Below, piece after piece: positions 20,295 to 29,924 of a stretch of 64,000 bases of DNA (position 1 is its first letter; every line of letters starts with the position of its first letter). Below the pieces are notes generated by a model. It made no database searches and had not been told where the DNA came from. It saw only the letters and a list, made by a program, of their open reading frames with translations. The stretch is taken from positions 558,001-622,000 of the forward strand of contig CANLUL010000001.1 of assembly GCA_947494305.1 (NCBI GenBank). The letters are read 5' to 3'. The position numbers and the translations under genes are program-made. This DNA is from an uncultured Sphingomonadaceae bacterium. Lineage in GTDB: Bacteria; Pseudomonadota; Alphaproteobacteria; Sphingomonadales; Sphingomonadaceae.

Positions 20295-20675
20295 ATGGGA
20301 ATGCTTGATAAAATTATGGACGCACTACCGGATGGTGTCGATGTGAACTCCATGGCTGAGAAAGTCGGAATGACAACCGACGAGCTGAAGACCGGCGGCG
20401 AAGCACTGTTTGAGAAGCTTAAAGATGGTAGTGTGGATAAAGCAACAGCGATCAAGGAAGCGGCGGCAGAAGCCGGTGTTGACGCTGAAAAACTGAAAGG
20501 ATTGCTCCCCGCCATGGCTGAAAAGGCTGGCCTTGATGGGGAAGGCGGGCTGATGGACAAGTTGACCGGTGAAGATGGTCTATTTGGCAAAGTAAGCGAT
20601 TTGTTTGATCGGGATGGCGATGGCAATCCAATCAACGACCTTACCGATATGGCCAAAGGCTTCTTCAAAAAGTAA
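20295..20675 (+). CDS. Small acidic protein of unknown function with C-terminal DRDGDGNP tail
   Basis: 126-aa ORF immediately after DUF937 gene, good RBS (AGGGGAAG), same tail motif. Confidence 0.7.
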   Translation: MGMLDKIMDALPDGVDVNSMAEKVGMTTDELKTGGEALFEKLKDGSVDKATAIKEAAAEAGVDAEKLKGLLPAMAEKAGLDGEGGLMDKLTGEDGLFGKVSDLFDRDGDGNPINDLTDMAKGFFKK

Positions 20676-20698
20676 GGACCAAACGAGTTTCGGAAGGG

Positions 20699-21166
20699 CT
20701 AGTCAGCTGGTCCTTCCAAAGCCTCAACTGCTTCCAATTCCAAAATACCGCCATTGACTGCGATTACCTTAGCAAGTGTACCGGACTCCATCGCCGGACC
20801 TTTCGCAGGCCATTCCCCATCAGCTACTTTTGCTCGACCGCCGGTAGGAGTGATCGGTTCAACAACTGTTACTGTCTTTCCGATCAATCGTGCAGAGCGA
20901 TCATTCAGCAATGGATCTTCATTCTTCACCTTGCTGTTCAAATACCAGCGACGACCAAGCCACACCGATGCAACCGATGATATTCCAAACAGAGTGAGTT
21001 GGCCGGTCAATGTCATGTCTATGAAAAGCGAGGCGATGCCGGTTACAGCCGCCGCGGCAGCCAGCCAAATAAGAAATACGCCCGGGACCATCAATTCGGC
21101 TAGTCCCAACAAGACCGCAAGCGTTAGCCAGACGTAATGTGTTTCTGAGAAAAAACCGTCGCCCAT
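20699..21166 (-). CDS. NfeD family membrane protein
   Basis: TM segments then OB-like C-terminus, adjacent to SPFH gene as is typical for NfeD. Confidence 0.85.
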   Translation of the reverse strand: MGDGFFSETHYVWLTLAVLLGLAELMVPGVFLIWLAAAAAVTGIASLFIDMTLTGQLTLFGISSVASVWLGRRWYLNSKVKNEDPLLNDRSARLIGKTVTVVEPITPTGGRAKVADGEWPAKGPAMESGTLAKVIAVNGGILELEAVEALEGPAD

Positions 21167-22164
21167 TATTCAAATGGCCCTGGCTTCTTTCGGCCTTTTG
21201 CGTTTGGAGGGGCAATAATATCGCTGTCGCCTAAAGCCTCTTTCGCAATCTCGCCAATGCCGCCTAGCGTTCCGATCAATTGGGTTGCTTCAACAGGAAA
21301 GAGGATCGTCTTCGCATTCGGCGAGTCGGCGAATTTTGATATCGACTTTACATATTCCTGCGCGATAAAATAGTTGATCGCTTGGGAATTGCCTCCGGCG
21401 ATGGCCTGGCTGACCATTTCCGTTGCTTTCGCCTCGGCCTGAGCTGCACGTTCACGCGCTTCGGCATCCAGAAATGCCGCTTCCTTGGCACCTTCCGATT
21501 CCAGAATTGCCGCACGTTTCTCACCTTCAGCTTTCTTAATGGCTGCTTCGCGCATGCCTTCAGCTTCGAGAATCGCAGCCCGCTTTTCACGTTCAGCCTT
21601 CATCTGGCGGGCCATGGCATTTGAAATATCGACTGGCGGCGATATGTCTTTAATCTCGACGCGGGTAATCTTGATACCCCAAGGGGTAGTCGCCTCATCC
21701 ACTACTACCAAAAGTCGAGCATTGATTTCATCCCGGCGGGAAAGCAGCTCATCTAGATCCATCGAGCCCATCACTGTACGGAGGTTTGTAGTCGTCAGGT
21801 TCATGATGGCATTGTAAAGGTCATTAACCTCATAGGCCGCTTTTGACGCTTCCAGCACCTGGAAAAAGACGACACCATCACTATGGATTATCGCATTATC
21901 TTTAGTGATGATTTCCTGACCCGGAATATCGAGTACTTGCTCCATCATATTGACCTTGCGGCCTACGCGATAGAAAAAGGCAGGGAAGAAGTTGAATCCT
22001 GGTTTTGCGACTTGCGTAAAACGACCAAAATATTCGATCGTATATTCAAAACCCTGCCTTACGATCTTGATACTGGCAAACAGGTAGATGAGTGCTAAGA
22101 TTACAAAAAATCCGACGAAGCCGATTTCCACTGGTATTCTCCCGATTAGAGCTGTTAGTACCAT
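21166..22164 (-). CDS. SPFH/Band 7 (stomatin/QmcA-like) protein
   Basis: N-terminal TM, PPVDISNAMARQMKAEREKRAAILEAEG repeats; ORF opens at 22227, likely start MVLTALIGR at 22164. Confidence 0.9.
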   Translation of the reverse strand: MVLTALIGRIPVEIGFVGFFVILALIYLFASIKIVRQGFEYTIEYFGRFTQVAKPGFNFFPAFFYRVGRKVNMMEQVLDIPGQEIITKDNAIIHSDGVVFFQVLEASKAAYEVNDLYNAIMNLTTTNLRTVMGSMDLDELLSRRDEINARLLVVVDEATTPWGIKITRVEIKDISPPVDISNAMARQMKAEREKRAAILEAEGMREAAIKKAEGEKRAAILESEGAKEAAFLDAEARERAAQAEAKATEMVSQAIAGGNSQAINYFIAQEYVKSISKFADSPNAKTILFPVEATQLIGTLGGIGEIAKEALGDSDIIAPPNAKGRKKPGPFE

Positions 22165-22233
22165 CGATGATTTGCTCCTTCTTGCCAAGGAAAATCCGAA
22201 TATTCCGCTCATTAACAAGGTTACCATCCGAAT

Positions 22234-23736
22234 ATGCGATCCCTATTTGTTGCTGCTGTTGTCACAATCTGTTTGCCAAATTTGCTCCATGCAAAACCAA
22301 TCACCGAGTCCGATTTGCGAGAGCATATTGCGATTTTGGCAAGCGATGATTTTCAAGGTCGCAAACCGGGAACAGAAGGTGAGAATAAGACCATCAACTA
22401 CATTGCATCGCAGTGGTCTGACGCAGGACTAGTGCCTGCTGCGACCGGCGGTGTCTGGTATGAACCGGTGGCTCTGATGGAACGCAAGGCGTCTGGATCA
22501 AGTGCAATTTTCTCGGTGGAAGCTAGCAATCGAAGTCGCGATTTCACGGCTTCGCAGAAGAATATTGTTTTGCGCGGTCGCGATGCAACGGAAAACGCTT
22601 TGGCGGGTCCGGTTGTATATGCCGGATATGCGAATGAAAAATCGGAGGAACTGAGGAGGTTGGTAAGCGGAAAAGTTGCTCTTCTTCCGCTCTCTAAGCC
22701 CACAGGACGCGATGATTTGCCGGATTATCGTGATCGCAGAAAACAGCTTATTAAAGCAGGTGCCGCCGCTGTGATCTCAATTATAGCCAGTGAAGGGCGC
22801 TGGAACCGTGTAAAACGCCTTGTTCAGCGCGGTGAAATGAGATTGGAAGGAGACAATCAGCACGCAAAATTTGAAGGGATTATTAGACAGAAGTTTGTTC
22901 GTAAATTGCTGAAAAAGGCAAGTTTGGATAAACGGCAATTCAAAATTTGGCAGGATGACACTGATTTTCGGGCGACCGATTTACCAATGCGTGCCGACTT
23001 GTTCGCAGAAACAGATATCCGAGGCTTAGTATCCCACAATGTAATAGGCAAAATTCCAGGATCGAAACCCAAGAGCGGGGCAGTGCTGTTTCTCGGTCAT
23101 TGGGATCATTTTGGCGAATGTCGTAGGGAAGACCCCGATGACCCTGGAAAGGATCGCATCTGTAACGGGGCAGTAGACAATGCCAGTGGTATATCCCTGC
23201 TAATCGAAACGGCTAAACGATTGACTTCTTCCAGGCCTGAACGCGATATATATTTCTTGGCTACCACCGCCGAAGAGCGCGGTCTGCTGGGTGCATATGC
23301 GTTCGTCGAAAATCCACCAACGGCAATAGAAAATTTCATTGCAGCCTTTAATGCGGACTCGATCGCAATTGCTAAAGAAGAAACCAATATTGCAGTGGTA
23401 GGATTGGGCGAAACCGAACTTGATCCGGATATTGAGAAAGTTGCTAACAAGGAAAACCGCAAGATTGATCGTTCGGGCAAACCCAATGCCTATTTGAAGC
23501 GGCAAGATGGTTATGTGTTTCTGGAGCAAGGAATTCCTGCCTACATGATCACTAGCGCCTTTGCTGATGAGACATTGCTAAATGCTTTTATTGCCGGGGC
23601 TTATCACGATGTTAGCGACGAGCTGGATGATGATTTGCCGCTAGGTGGAGCGGCAGCGGACGCCAATTTTCATGTTGCATTGGGGCGTTATTTTGGCAGC
23701 ACCGAAACATTTCCGCAAAAGGCCTCTGGTGAATAG
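22234..23736 (+). CDS. M28 family peptidase, exported
   Basis: Signal peptide; LGHWDHFGEC, NGAVDNASG, EERGLLGAYAF motifs; paralog of 10658-12334. Confidence 0.87.
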   Translation: MRSLFVAAVVTICLPNLLHAKPITESDLREHIAILASDDFQGRKPGTEGENKTINYIASQWSDAGLVPAATGGVWYEPVALMERKASGSSAIFSVEASNRSRDFTASQKNIVLRGRDATENALAGPVVYAGYANEKSEELRRLVSGKVALLPLSKPTGRDDLPDYRDRRKQLIKAGAAAVISIIASEGRWNRVKRLVQRGEMRLEGDNQHAKFEGIIRQKFVRKLLKKASLDKRQFKIWQDDTDFRATDLPMRADLFAETDIRGLVSHNVIGKIPGSKPKSGAVLFLGHWDHFGECRREDPDDPGKDRICNGAVDNASGISLLIETAKRLTSSRPERDIYFLATTAEERGLLGAYAFVENPPTAIENFIAAFNADSIAIAKEETNIAVVGLGETELDPDIEKVANKENRKIDRSGKPNAYLKRQDGYVFLEQGIPAYMITSAFADETLLNAFIAGAYHDVSDELDDDLPLGGAAADANFHVALGRYFGSTETFPQKASGE

Positions 23737-23798
23737 TCTGAAACCTGTTTACATGGGCCGCCACAGAATCACTCGCAGCGCAGAAGAAAGTGGCGATC

Positions 23799-25265
23799 AT
23801 GAGCAGTAAAGAAATCCGTATGGGCCTGACATTTGACGATGTCTTGCTCCAGCCTGCCGCATCCGAAATTGTTCCCAGTCAGGCGGATACCAAAACATTG
23901 CTGACCAAGGAAATTGGCCTCAATATTCCAGTTCTTTCATCTGCAATGGATACCGTTACCGAAGCCGATATGGCGATAGTCATGGCGCAAATGGGCGGTA
24001 TTGGGGTGCTTCACCGCAATCTTACACTGGAACAGCAGATTGCCGCCGTTCGGCAGGTTAAGCGATTTGAATCGGGCATGGTTGTAAATCCCATAACTAT
24101 TGCTCCTGATGCGACATTGTCAGAGGCAGAAGCGACAATGGAACAAAACCGGATATCCGGTATTCCGGTTGTTGAAAAAAGCGGAAAACTGGTGGGTATA
24201 TTGACCAATCGGGATGTTCGCTTTGCAGAAAACCCCAAGCAACCGGTTTCTGAATTAATGACCAAGGACGATCTGGCGACGGTACCAGCTGGCGTAAGCC
24301 AGGAAGAGGCGCGTCGTAAGTTGCATCAACGACGGATCGAGAAACTGTTGGTAGTGGATAACGACTATCGTTGTGTTGGTCTGATCACCGTGAAAGATAT
24401 TGAAAAAGCAGTGATGTATCCGGATGCAACAAAGGATGATGCTGGACGACTTCGTGTCGCGGCAGCATCGACTGTTGGAGATGCGGGATTGGAGCGGACA
24501 CAGGCTCTTATTGATGCGGAATGCGATCTGGTTGTTGTTGATACAGCGCACGGTCATAGCGCGATGGTCGCAAGATCGGTTGAAGAGATAAAGAAGCGTT
24601 CCAATAGTGCCCAGATTATTGCTGGAAATGTGGCGACTGCGGAGGCTACGCGCGCGTTGATTGATGCAGGTGCTGATGGAATAAAAGTGGGTATTGGACC
24701 GGGATCAATATGCACAACGCGGGTTGTAGCTGGCGTTGGCGTGCCGCAGTTAACGGCGGTAATGGATTGTGCCGAAGAAGCAGAAAAATCGGGTATTCCG
24801 ATTGTTGCTGATGGCGGGCTAAGGACTTCGGGCGACGTTGCCAAGGCATTAGCGGCCGGCGCGTCATCGGTAATGGTCGGTTCTTTGCTGGCCGGTACTG
24901 AGGAGGCGCCGGGTGAAACTTTCCTATATCAAGGTCGATCCTATAAAAGTTATCGCGGTATGGGCAGCGTCGGAGCCATGGCTCGCGGTTCTGCAGATCG
25001 TTATTTTCAGCAAGATATCAAAGATCAGATGAAGCTGGTTCCAGAGGGTATTGAAGGGCAGGTGCCGTTTAAAGGCCCGGCTCGAAACGTTATTCATCAA
25101 TTGGTTGGCGGTGTGAAGGCGGCCATGGGTTATACCGGATCGGAAACGCTTAAAGCATTGCGGGAACGTGCGGAATTCGTCCAGATTACCAACGCCGGGT
25201 TGCAGGAAAGTCACGTCCATGACGTATCGATCACGCGGGAAGCCCCCAATTATCCTACGCGATAA
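23799..25265 (+). CDS. guaB: Inosine-5'-monophosphate dehydrogenase
   Basis: [14 protein letters not shown] domains, [20 protein letters not shown] catalytic loop. Confidence 0.97.
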   Translation: MSSKEIRMGLTFDDVLLQPAASEIVPSQADTKTLLTKEIGLNIPVLSSAMDTVTEADMAIVMAQMGGIGVLHRNLTLEQQIAAVRQVKRFESGMVVNPITIAPDATLSEAEATMEQNRISGIPVVEKSGKLVGILTNRDVRFAENPKQPVSELMTKDDLATVPAGVSQEEARRKLHQRRIEKLLVVDNDYRCVGLITVKDIEKAVMYPDATKDDAGRLRVAAASTVGDAGLERTQALIDAECDLVVVDTAHGHSAMVARSVEEIKKRSNSAQIIAGNVATAEATRALIDAGADGIKVGIGPGSICTTRVVAGVGVPQLTAVMDCAEEAEKSGIPIVADGGLRTSGDVAKALAAGASSVMVGSLLAGTEEAPGETFLYQGRSYKSYRGMGSVGAMARGSADRYFQQDIKDQMKLVPEGIEGQVPFKGPARNVIHQLVGGVKAAMGYTGSETLKALRERAEFVQITNAGLQESHVHDVSITREAPNYPTR

Positions 25266-25276
25266 GGGACACCCTG

Positions 25277-25549
25277 ATGGTTGAGGTTTTTACTCCGTTT
25301 CTGATGATTTTGCTGACCTGGAATGATCGTGATCCCGATGCCTCAATGACGATTTTGCAAAGAACATATATAGACGAAGCGACCTGCCAAAAAGCAGGGA
25401 AAGAGCGGCTGATTCTCATTGAAGAAGATCGAAAAAGTAGAATTGAAAAATTCAAAGTCGAACAGGTCAAGACGGAAAATGCGAAGTTTTTCTGCATCCC
25501 GCAGTCCCCGAATATTATTAAATATCGCCCGCTGGTTACCGAAGATTGA
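25277..25549 (+). CDS. Hypothetical protein
   Basis: 90-aa ORF filling the guaB-rsmB gap in the same orientation, coupled to next gene by TTGA overlap. Confidence 0.55.
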   Translation: MVEVFTPFLMILLTWNDRDPDASMTILQRTYIDEATCQKAGKERLILIEEDRKSRIEKFKVEQVKTENAKFFCIPQSPNIIKYRPLVTED

Positions 25550-26724
25550 CCCCATCAGCGCGACTACAGGCAGCGATAGAACTGCTGGATGAAATAATAT
25601 TTGCGGCACGCGATGATGGTGCTTCGGCGGATGCAATTATCAGAAAGTATTTCACGACCCGCCGCTATGCGGGTTCCAAAGATCGCCGGGCGGTCAGGGA
25701 ACATGTCTATTCTGCAATCCGGCGATTTGGAGAGAGACCTGATAGCGGACGTAATGCGATGTTAGGGCTGGCAAAAGAGAACGCTGAACTAGCGGCATTG
25801 TTTGATGGTTCAGACTACGGACCTGCGACAATCAATCCTGATGAAATGACCGCATCTGGCTCAGAATTTCCCGAGTGGCTGAACTCCAAATTTGCCGAAC
25901 CGATTGATGCCACCGCGCGAAAAGTGCTTCTAGACCGCGCTGACTTGCATATTCGAGTACATCCCAGAAAGGTTGCGGATATTTCGATTGGTTCGATTTG
26001 GCCGGATGCAAAAGCTTTGGCTTTGCCGCACAGCTATTCTTTGCCGAATGGAACGCGCGTTGACAACAGTGCTCCCTATCACGATGGCCTGATAGAAATC
26101 CAGGATCTGGGTAGCCAGGCAATAGTGACTGCTGGTAGCCGGCATCAGCCCAACACCGTTCTTGATCTATGTGCCGGGGCAGGGGGTAAGACGTTGGGTT
26201 TGGCTGCGCAATTGCCTAATGACACAAAGATCGTCGCTTCCGATACGGACCGTGGCCGATTGTCTCGCCTGAAACCCCGGATGGAGCGCACCGGTGCGAG
26301 CAATATCGAAACAATCCTTCTGCATCCTGATCGGGAAATGGAGTCGTTGGAGAACCTGAAAGGCAGATGCGATCTGGTCGTTGTCGATGCGCCGTGCACT
26401 GGGACAGGAACCTGGCGGCGCAATCCGGAACTGCGTTGGAGAATAACGCCCAAGCGATTGCAGAAAATAACGCAATTGCAACAAAGATTACTGCAATTGG
26501 GCCGTGAGTTTGTCGCGCCGCGCGGACGACTGCTATTTGCGGTTTGCTCGCTTTTGGACGATGAAGGGCCGGACCAGATTGAGAGGTTTCTGCAATCCCA
26601 CTCAGATTGGCGTAATATAGAGGTTGATTTGCCGTTGGGCCGCCCATATCGTAAAGGAACTCTTCTTTCACCGTATCATGACGGAACGGATGGCTTTTAT
26701 TTCTCCTGTCTCGAAAAATTGTGA
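25546..26724 (+). CDS. RsmB/NOP family 16S rRNA m5C methyltransferase
   Basis: LDLCAGAGGKTLGLAAQL, VVDAPCTGTGTWRRNPELRWR motifs; TTG start. Confidence 0.9.
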   Translation: MTPSARLQAAIELLDEIIFAARDDGASADAIIRKYFTTRRYAGSKDRRAVREHVYSAIRRFGERPDSGRNAMLGLAKENAELAALFDGSDYGPATINPDEMTASGSEFPEWLNSKFAEPIDATARKVLLDRADLHIRVHPRKVADISIGSIWPDAKALALPHSYSLPNGTRVDNSAPYHDGLIEIQDLGSQAIVTAGSRHQPNTVLDLCAGAGGKTLGLAAQLPNDTKIVASDTDRGRLSRLKPRMERTGASNIETILLHPDREMESLENLKGRCDLVVVDAPCTGTGTWRRNPELRWRITPKRLQKITQLQQRLLQLGREFVAPRGRLLFAVCSLLDDEGPDQIERFLQSHSDWRNIEVDLPLGRPYRKGTLLSPYHDGTDGFYFSCLEKL

Positions 26725-26793
26725 TAGTTTCGCGTGTTAATCGCGGATGCAGATGATTCTGGTAAAAGCCGTGGAAATCTAATGGAGCTGATT

Positions 26794-27324
26794 ATGCGTT
26801 TCTCACCTGCTGCCCTTGCCCTTTCACTGGTTTTGGCCACCGTTTCGAGTGTGAGTTACAGTCAGTCGGCAGATGTTGAGATCAAGCAGCGATCGATTGA
26901 ATATATGGGATTGGGCGAGAAGGCTCAGAAAACCGGTAATTTCGAACTTGCAACCGACTTTTACGAGACTGCTTTGGCAGTAGATCCACGCAACGGTTCG
27001 GCCTTTATTGCATTGGCTCAAATCTCCCGAGTTCAAGGGCTTCCCGGCAAAGCTATTCGGCTTTATCGTGAGGCACTCATTTTGGATCCCAATAATCTGG
27101 ATGCGTTGGCAGGACAGGGCGAAGCCCTTGTACAACGCGGCGCTGTTGAAAAGGCCAAGTTAAACCTGTCACGGATTGAAACGCTTTGCCGCACCAAATG
27201 CGCACAAAATGATCAGCTAGCGAGCGTTATCACCAAATCGGAAAAAGCGCCGGTTATGTCGGCTGCCGCGGTGACGCCGAAGCCAAAAGTCGGCGATGAA
27301 AAACCAGAAACTGAAACGCCTTAG
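26794..27324 (+). CDS. Exported TPR protein
   Basis: Signal peptide MRFSPAALALSLVLATVSSVSYSQS, TPR motifs; GGAG RBS before 26794. Confidence 0.72.
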   Translation: MRFSPAALALSLVLATVSSVSYSQSADVEIKQRSIEYMGLGEKAQKTGNFELATDFYETALAVDPRNGSAFIALAQISRVQGLPGKAIRLYREALILDPNNLDALAGQGEALVQRGAVEKAKLNLSRIETLCRTKCAQNDQLASVITKSEKAPVMSAAAVTPKPKVGDEKPETETP

Positions 27325-27377
27325 ATCCCAAAAAATGGACTAGACGGAAGCCTCATTGGCGTTTCATACCATTCAAC

Positions 27378-28286
27378 CTAAAAATCGTAGACCAATGTCG
27401 CACGGCTGATTTTATCTGTCTTTTCAACACCCAAAGGCGGATCAGTCTCATGCTCCCGTGAGTAGGATAGGCGTGCTGATAATGCTCCAATCAGTTTCGC
27501 CTCCAATCCTGCGGTTGAGGTGAACGTACTGTTGTCCGCTTCGATATAGGCGCTGAGATCCTGTGTGAGACGTAAGTTATCCGAAATCTGCCAGAACGAA
27601 TCTAGAGCAGCCAATCCCGCAATGCTGGAGTTGGATCCACCACCGACGATGCTGGTTTTTCGCCAGGCTGGACCGGCTTTGATGTTTAACGCTGTATCGT
27701 CACTTTTGATCACGGCGTAACCAAATCCGCCCGATAGCGTGACGCGCGATGAGAATCCTTGAAATCTATCGCGCTCATATTGCGCCAGTCCAAAAGCATA
27801 GAAGCGCTCGTGAAACTTATAGTTTGGCTCATAGGCCGCCAGAAACTGCTCGCGGTCCGTTGCTCCGTTGGTGCGTTGATAATCGGCCAGTGCACGAAGG
27901 TTTTGGCGCCATTTCACGCCTTCTCTCTTCAACTTGAGCGATGCAGAAATGCCAGTGCTATTGGTGTTGCCGCTGGAATGAAATCCACCCAATTCGCCTT
28001 GGCCGGTCCAGTTTTCAAAGAATCCTGCTTGAAGTTTTTTCTGCTCGTCGGCAGCGGCGATGGCCGCTTTTTCCGCAGCGTAGATAGCTAGCATCGCATC
28101 AATTTCTGCCACATCACTGGGATTGGTTGATTTGGCCAGTTTTACAACTATTTGCACCTCTGCATCATTTTTCGAAGCCAGTGCCGCTTCAATCATGGCC
28201 TTAACCGGATCAGGAAGTGCTGCTTGTGCGGGAATAGAGTGCAGCAATGCAATAGCAGAGATGCTAGCAGAAACTTTATATAACAT
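27378..28286 (-). CDS. DUF481 outer membrane beta-barrel-like protein
   Basis: Signal peptide ending AQA, WTGQGELGGFHSSGNTNSTGISASLKLKREG, ends in VYDF (C-terminal Phe). Confidence 0.83.
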   Translation of the reverse strand: MLYKVSASISAIALLHSIPAQAALPDPVKAMIEAALASKNDAEVQIVVKLAKSTNPSDVAEIDAMLAIYAAEKAAIAAADEQKKLQAGFFENWTGQGELGGFHSSGNTNSTGISASLKLKREGVKWRQNLRALADYQRTNGATDREQFLAAYEPNYKFHERFYAFGLAQYERDRFQGFSSRVTLSGGFGYAVIKSDDTALNIKAGPAWRKTSIVGGGSNSSIAGLAALDSFWQISDNLRLTQDLSAYIEADNSTFTSTAGLEAKLIGALSARLSYSREHETDPPLGVEKTDKISRATLVYDF

Positions 28287-28310
28287 TATGAAAACTCGTG
28301 TTTAAAGAAA

Positions 28311-28799
28311 CTAGATGAGCGGTCCGAATTCTTTGAGAATCGCTCGGTACAGATCCTTTTTGAACGGCACGATCATTTCTGGCAAGTCGGCCGGGGCCGC
28401 CCATTTCCAGTTTGTAAATTCCGGATGGTCGGTATTGATATCGATGTTTTCATCGCTCCCGGTGAAACGCATTAAGAACCAGCTTTGCCGCTGGCCGCGA
28501 TACTTGCCTTTCCATATTTTGCCGAGCAATTCCTCGGGTAGATCATAGAAATGCTCCTCCTTGCTACGTGCAATAATTTCGATATGCTCCTGTGTAACGC
28601 CAGTTTCTTCCCACAGTTCGCGTATTGCGGCGGCTTCTGCTTTTTCGCCTTTGTCGATTCCGCCTTGCGGCATTTGCCATGCATCTGGATATTTGCTTTC
28701 GGCAGCATCCAATCGCTGACCGGCGAAGATTTCCCCCTTCCGGTTTGCCAACATTATTCCCGCACAGGGGCGGTAGGGTAGGTTTGAAAAGTCGCTCAT
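28311..28799 (-). CDS. rppH: RNA pyrophosphohydrolase
   Basis: YRPCAGIMLANRKGEIFAGQR, Nudix box GGIDKGEKAEAAAIRELWEETG. Confidence 0.92.
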   Translation of the reverse strand: MSDFSNLPYRPCAGIMLANRKGEIFAGQRLDAAESKYPDAWQMPQGGIDKGEKAEAAAIRELWEETGVTQEHIEIIARSKEEHFYDLPEELLGKIWKGKYRGQRQSWFLMRFTGSDENIDINTDHPEFTNWKWAAPADLPEMIVPFKKDLYRAILKEFGPLI

Positions 28800-29740
28800 A
28801 GGCCCTCGAGAAGCGTTTTCCACGCAGCGATCATCTTGTCGACATCCATTTGCGCGGAAGGCACGGCTTTGCGGAGATTGATAAATCCATGCACATTTCC
28901 AGGCATTTCAATGTAGGTTGTATTTACTCCATGTTTGATCAGTTCACCGGCATATTCCCGGCCTTGATCACGCAGCGGGTCAAGACCAGCAGTTACCAGT
29001 ACAGTCGGGGGAGAATTGGCAACATCGCCAAGATAAGGTGAAACACGAATGTTATCATCCTTTGGCGCATAGTGGCTATTGAAATATTCCATGCTTTCTT
29101 TCGTCAGTACAAAACCTTCCGCAAACTCATCCATAGAGCCACCTTCCGCATCCATCCGCGTTGCAGGATAGATTGGGAATTGCGCAACAATTGGGACGGA
29201 AGCGGGCTCGATTGCAAGGGCTTGCCCCACTACCAGCGTCAAATTGCCACCAGCACTATCACCGCATGGAACCAATCCGCTGAGTTTCAGCTTCAGAGTT
29301 TCTTGATTCTCTGCCACCCAACGTGTTGCTGCGATGCTGTCTTCGGGAGCAGCTGGAAACGGCGCTTCTGGACCCATTCGATAATCAACGGCTATGACCG
29401 GCAAGTCCATTGCTTTGGAAATGTAAGTGCAGAAACTGTGATGCGAATCCAAATCTCCAATAACAAAACCACCGCCATGATAAAACATTACTAACGGCGT
29501 TTCTTCGGTCCGTTCGGATTGACTATCATAGAGTCGCAACGGAATATCACCCGCAGGTCCTGGGCAAGATATGTCTTCAATGCGCGCAATTTCAACGGCA
29601 TCAGCTTCTAACATTGATGCCATTGCATTGTACATTTCACGAGCTTCTACGGGAGTTACGTCCGACATTTGAGGCGCATCAGAAGCTTCCATCATCGTCA
29701 ATATCATCTGCACATCGGGGCGAATAAAGGCGTCAGTCAT
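28796..29740 (-). CDS. Alpha/beta hydrolase, HSL-like esterase
   Basis: YHGGGFVIGDL oxyanion-hole motif and GDSAGGN nucleophile elbow; likely start MTDAFIRPDV at 29740. Confidence 0.88.
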   Translation of the reverse strand: MTDAFIRPDVQMILTMMEASDAPQMSDVTPVEAREMYNAMASMLEADAVEIARIEDISCPGPAGDIPLRLYDSQSERTEETPLVMFYHGGGFVIGDLDSHHSFCTYISKAMDLPVIAVDYRMGPEAPFPAAPEDSIAATRWVAENQETLKLKLSGLVPCGDSAGGNLTLVVGQALAIEPASVPIVAQFPIYPATRMDAEGGSMDEFAEGFVLTKESMEYFNSHYAPKDDNIRVSPYLGDVANSPPTVLVTAGLDPLRDQGREYAGELIKHGVNTTYIEMPGNVHGFINLRKAVPSAQMDVDKMIAAWKTLLEGL

Positions 29741-29924
29741 CCATGGTCTCCAGTAATTTAATCGACCGATTAGATCAGCCAAGGTTCATGGTGCAAGCCT
29801 ATTCGAGCATCCCTTATCAAAACGCACGCAAACAAATGCTTTATCCCTATTAGTTTTTATGGTTTGAAGTGGTTCGAAAAGCTGATCTATCGGCTTTTAC
29901 ATAGTTAGATTATCGGAACACAAA

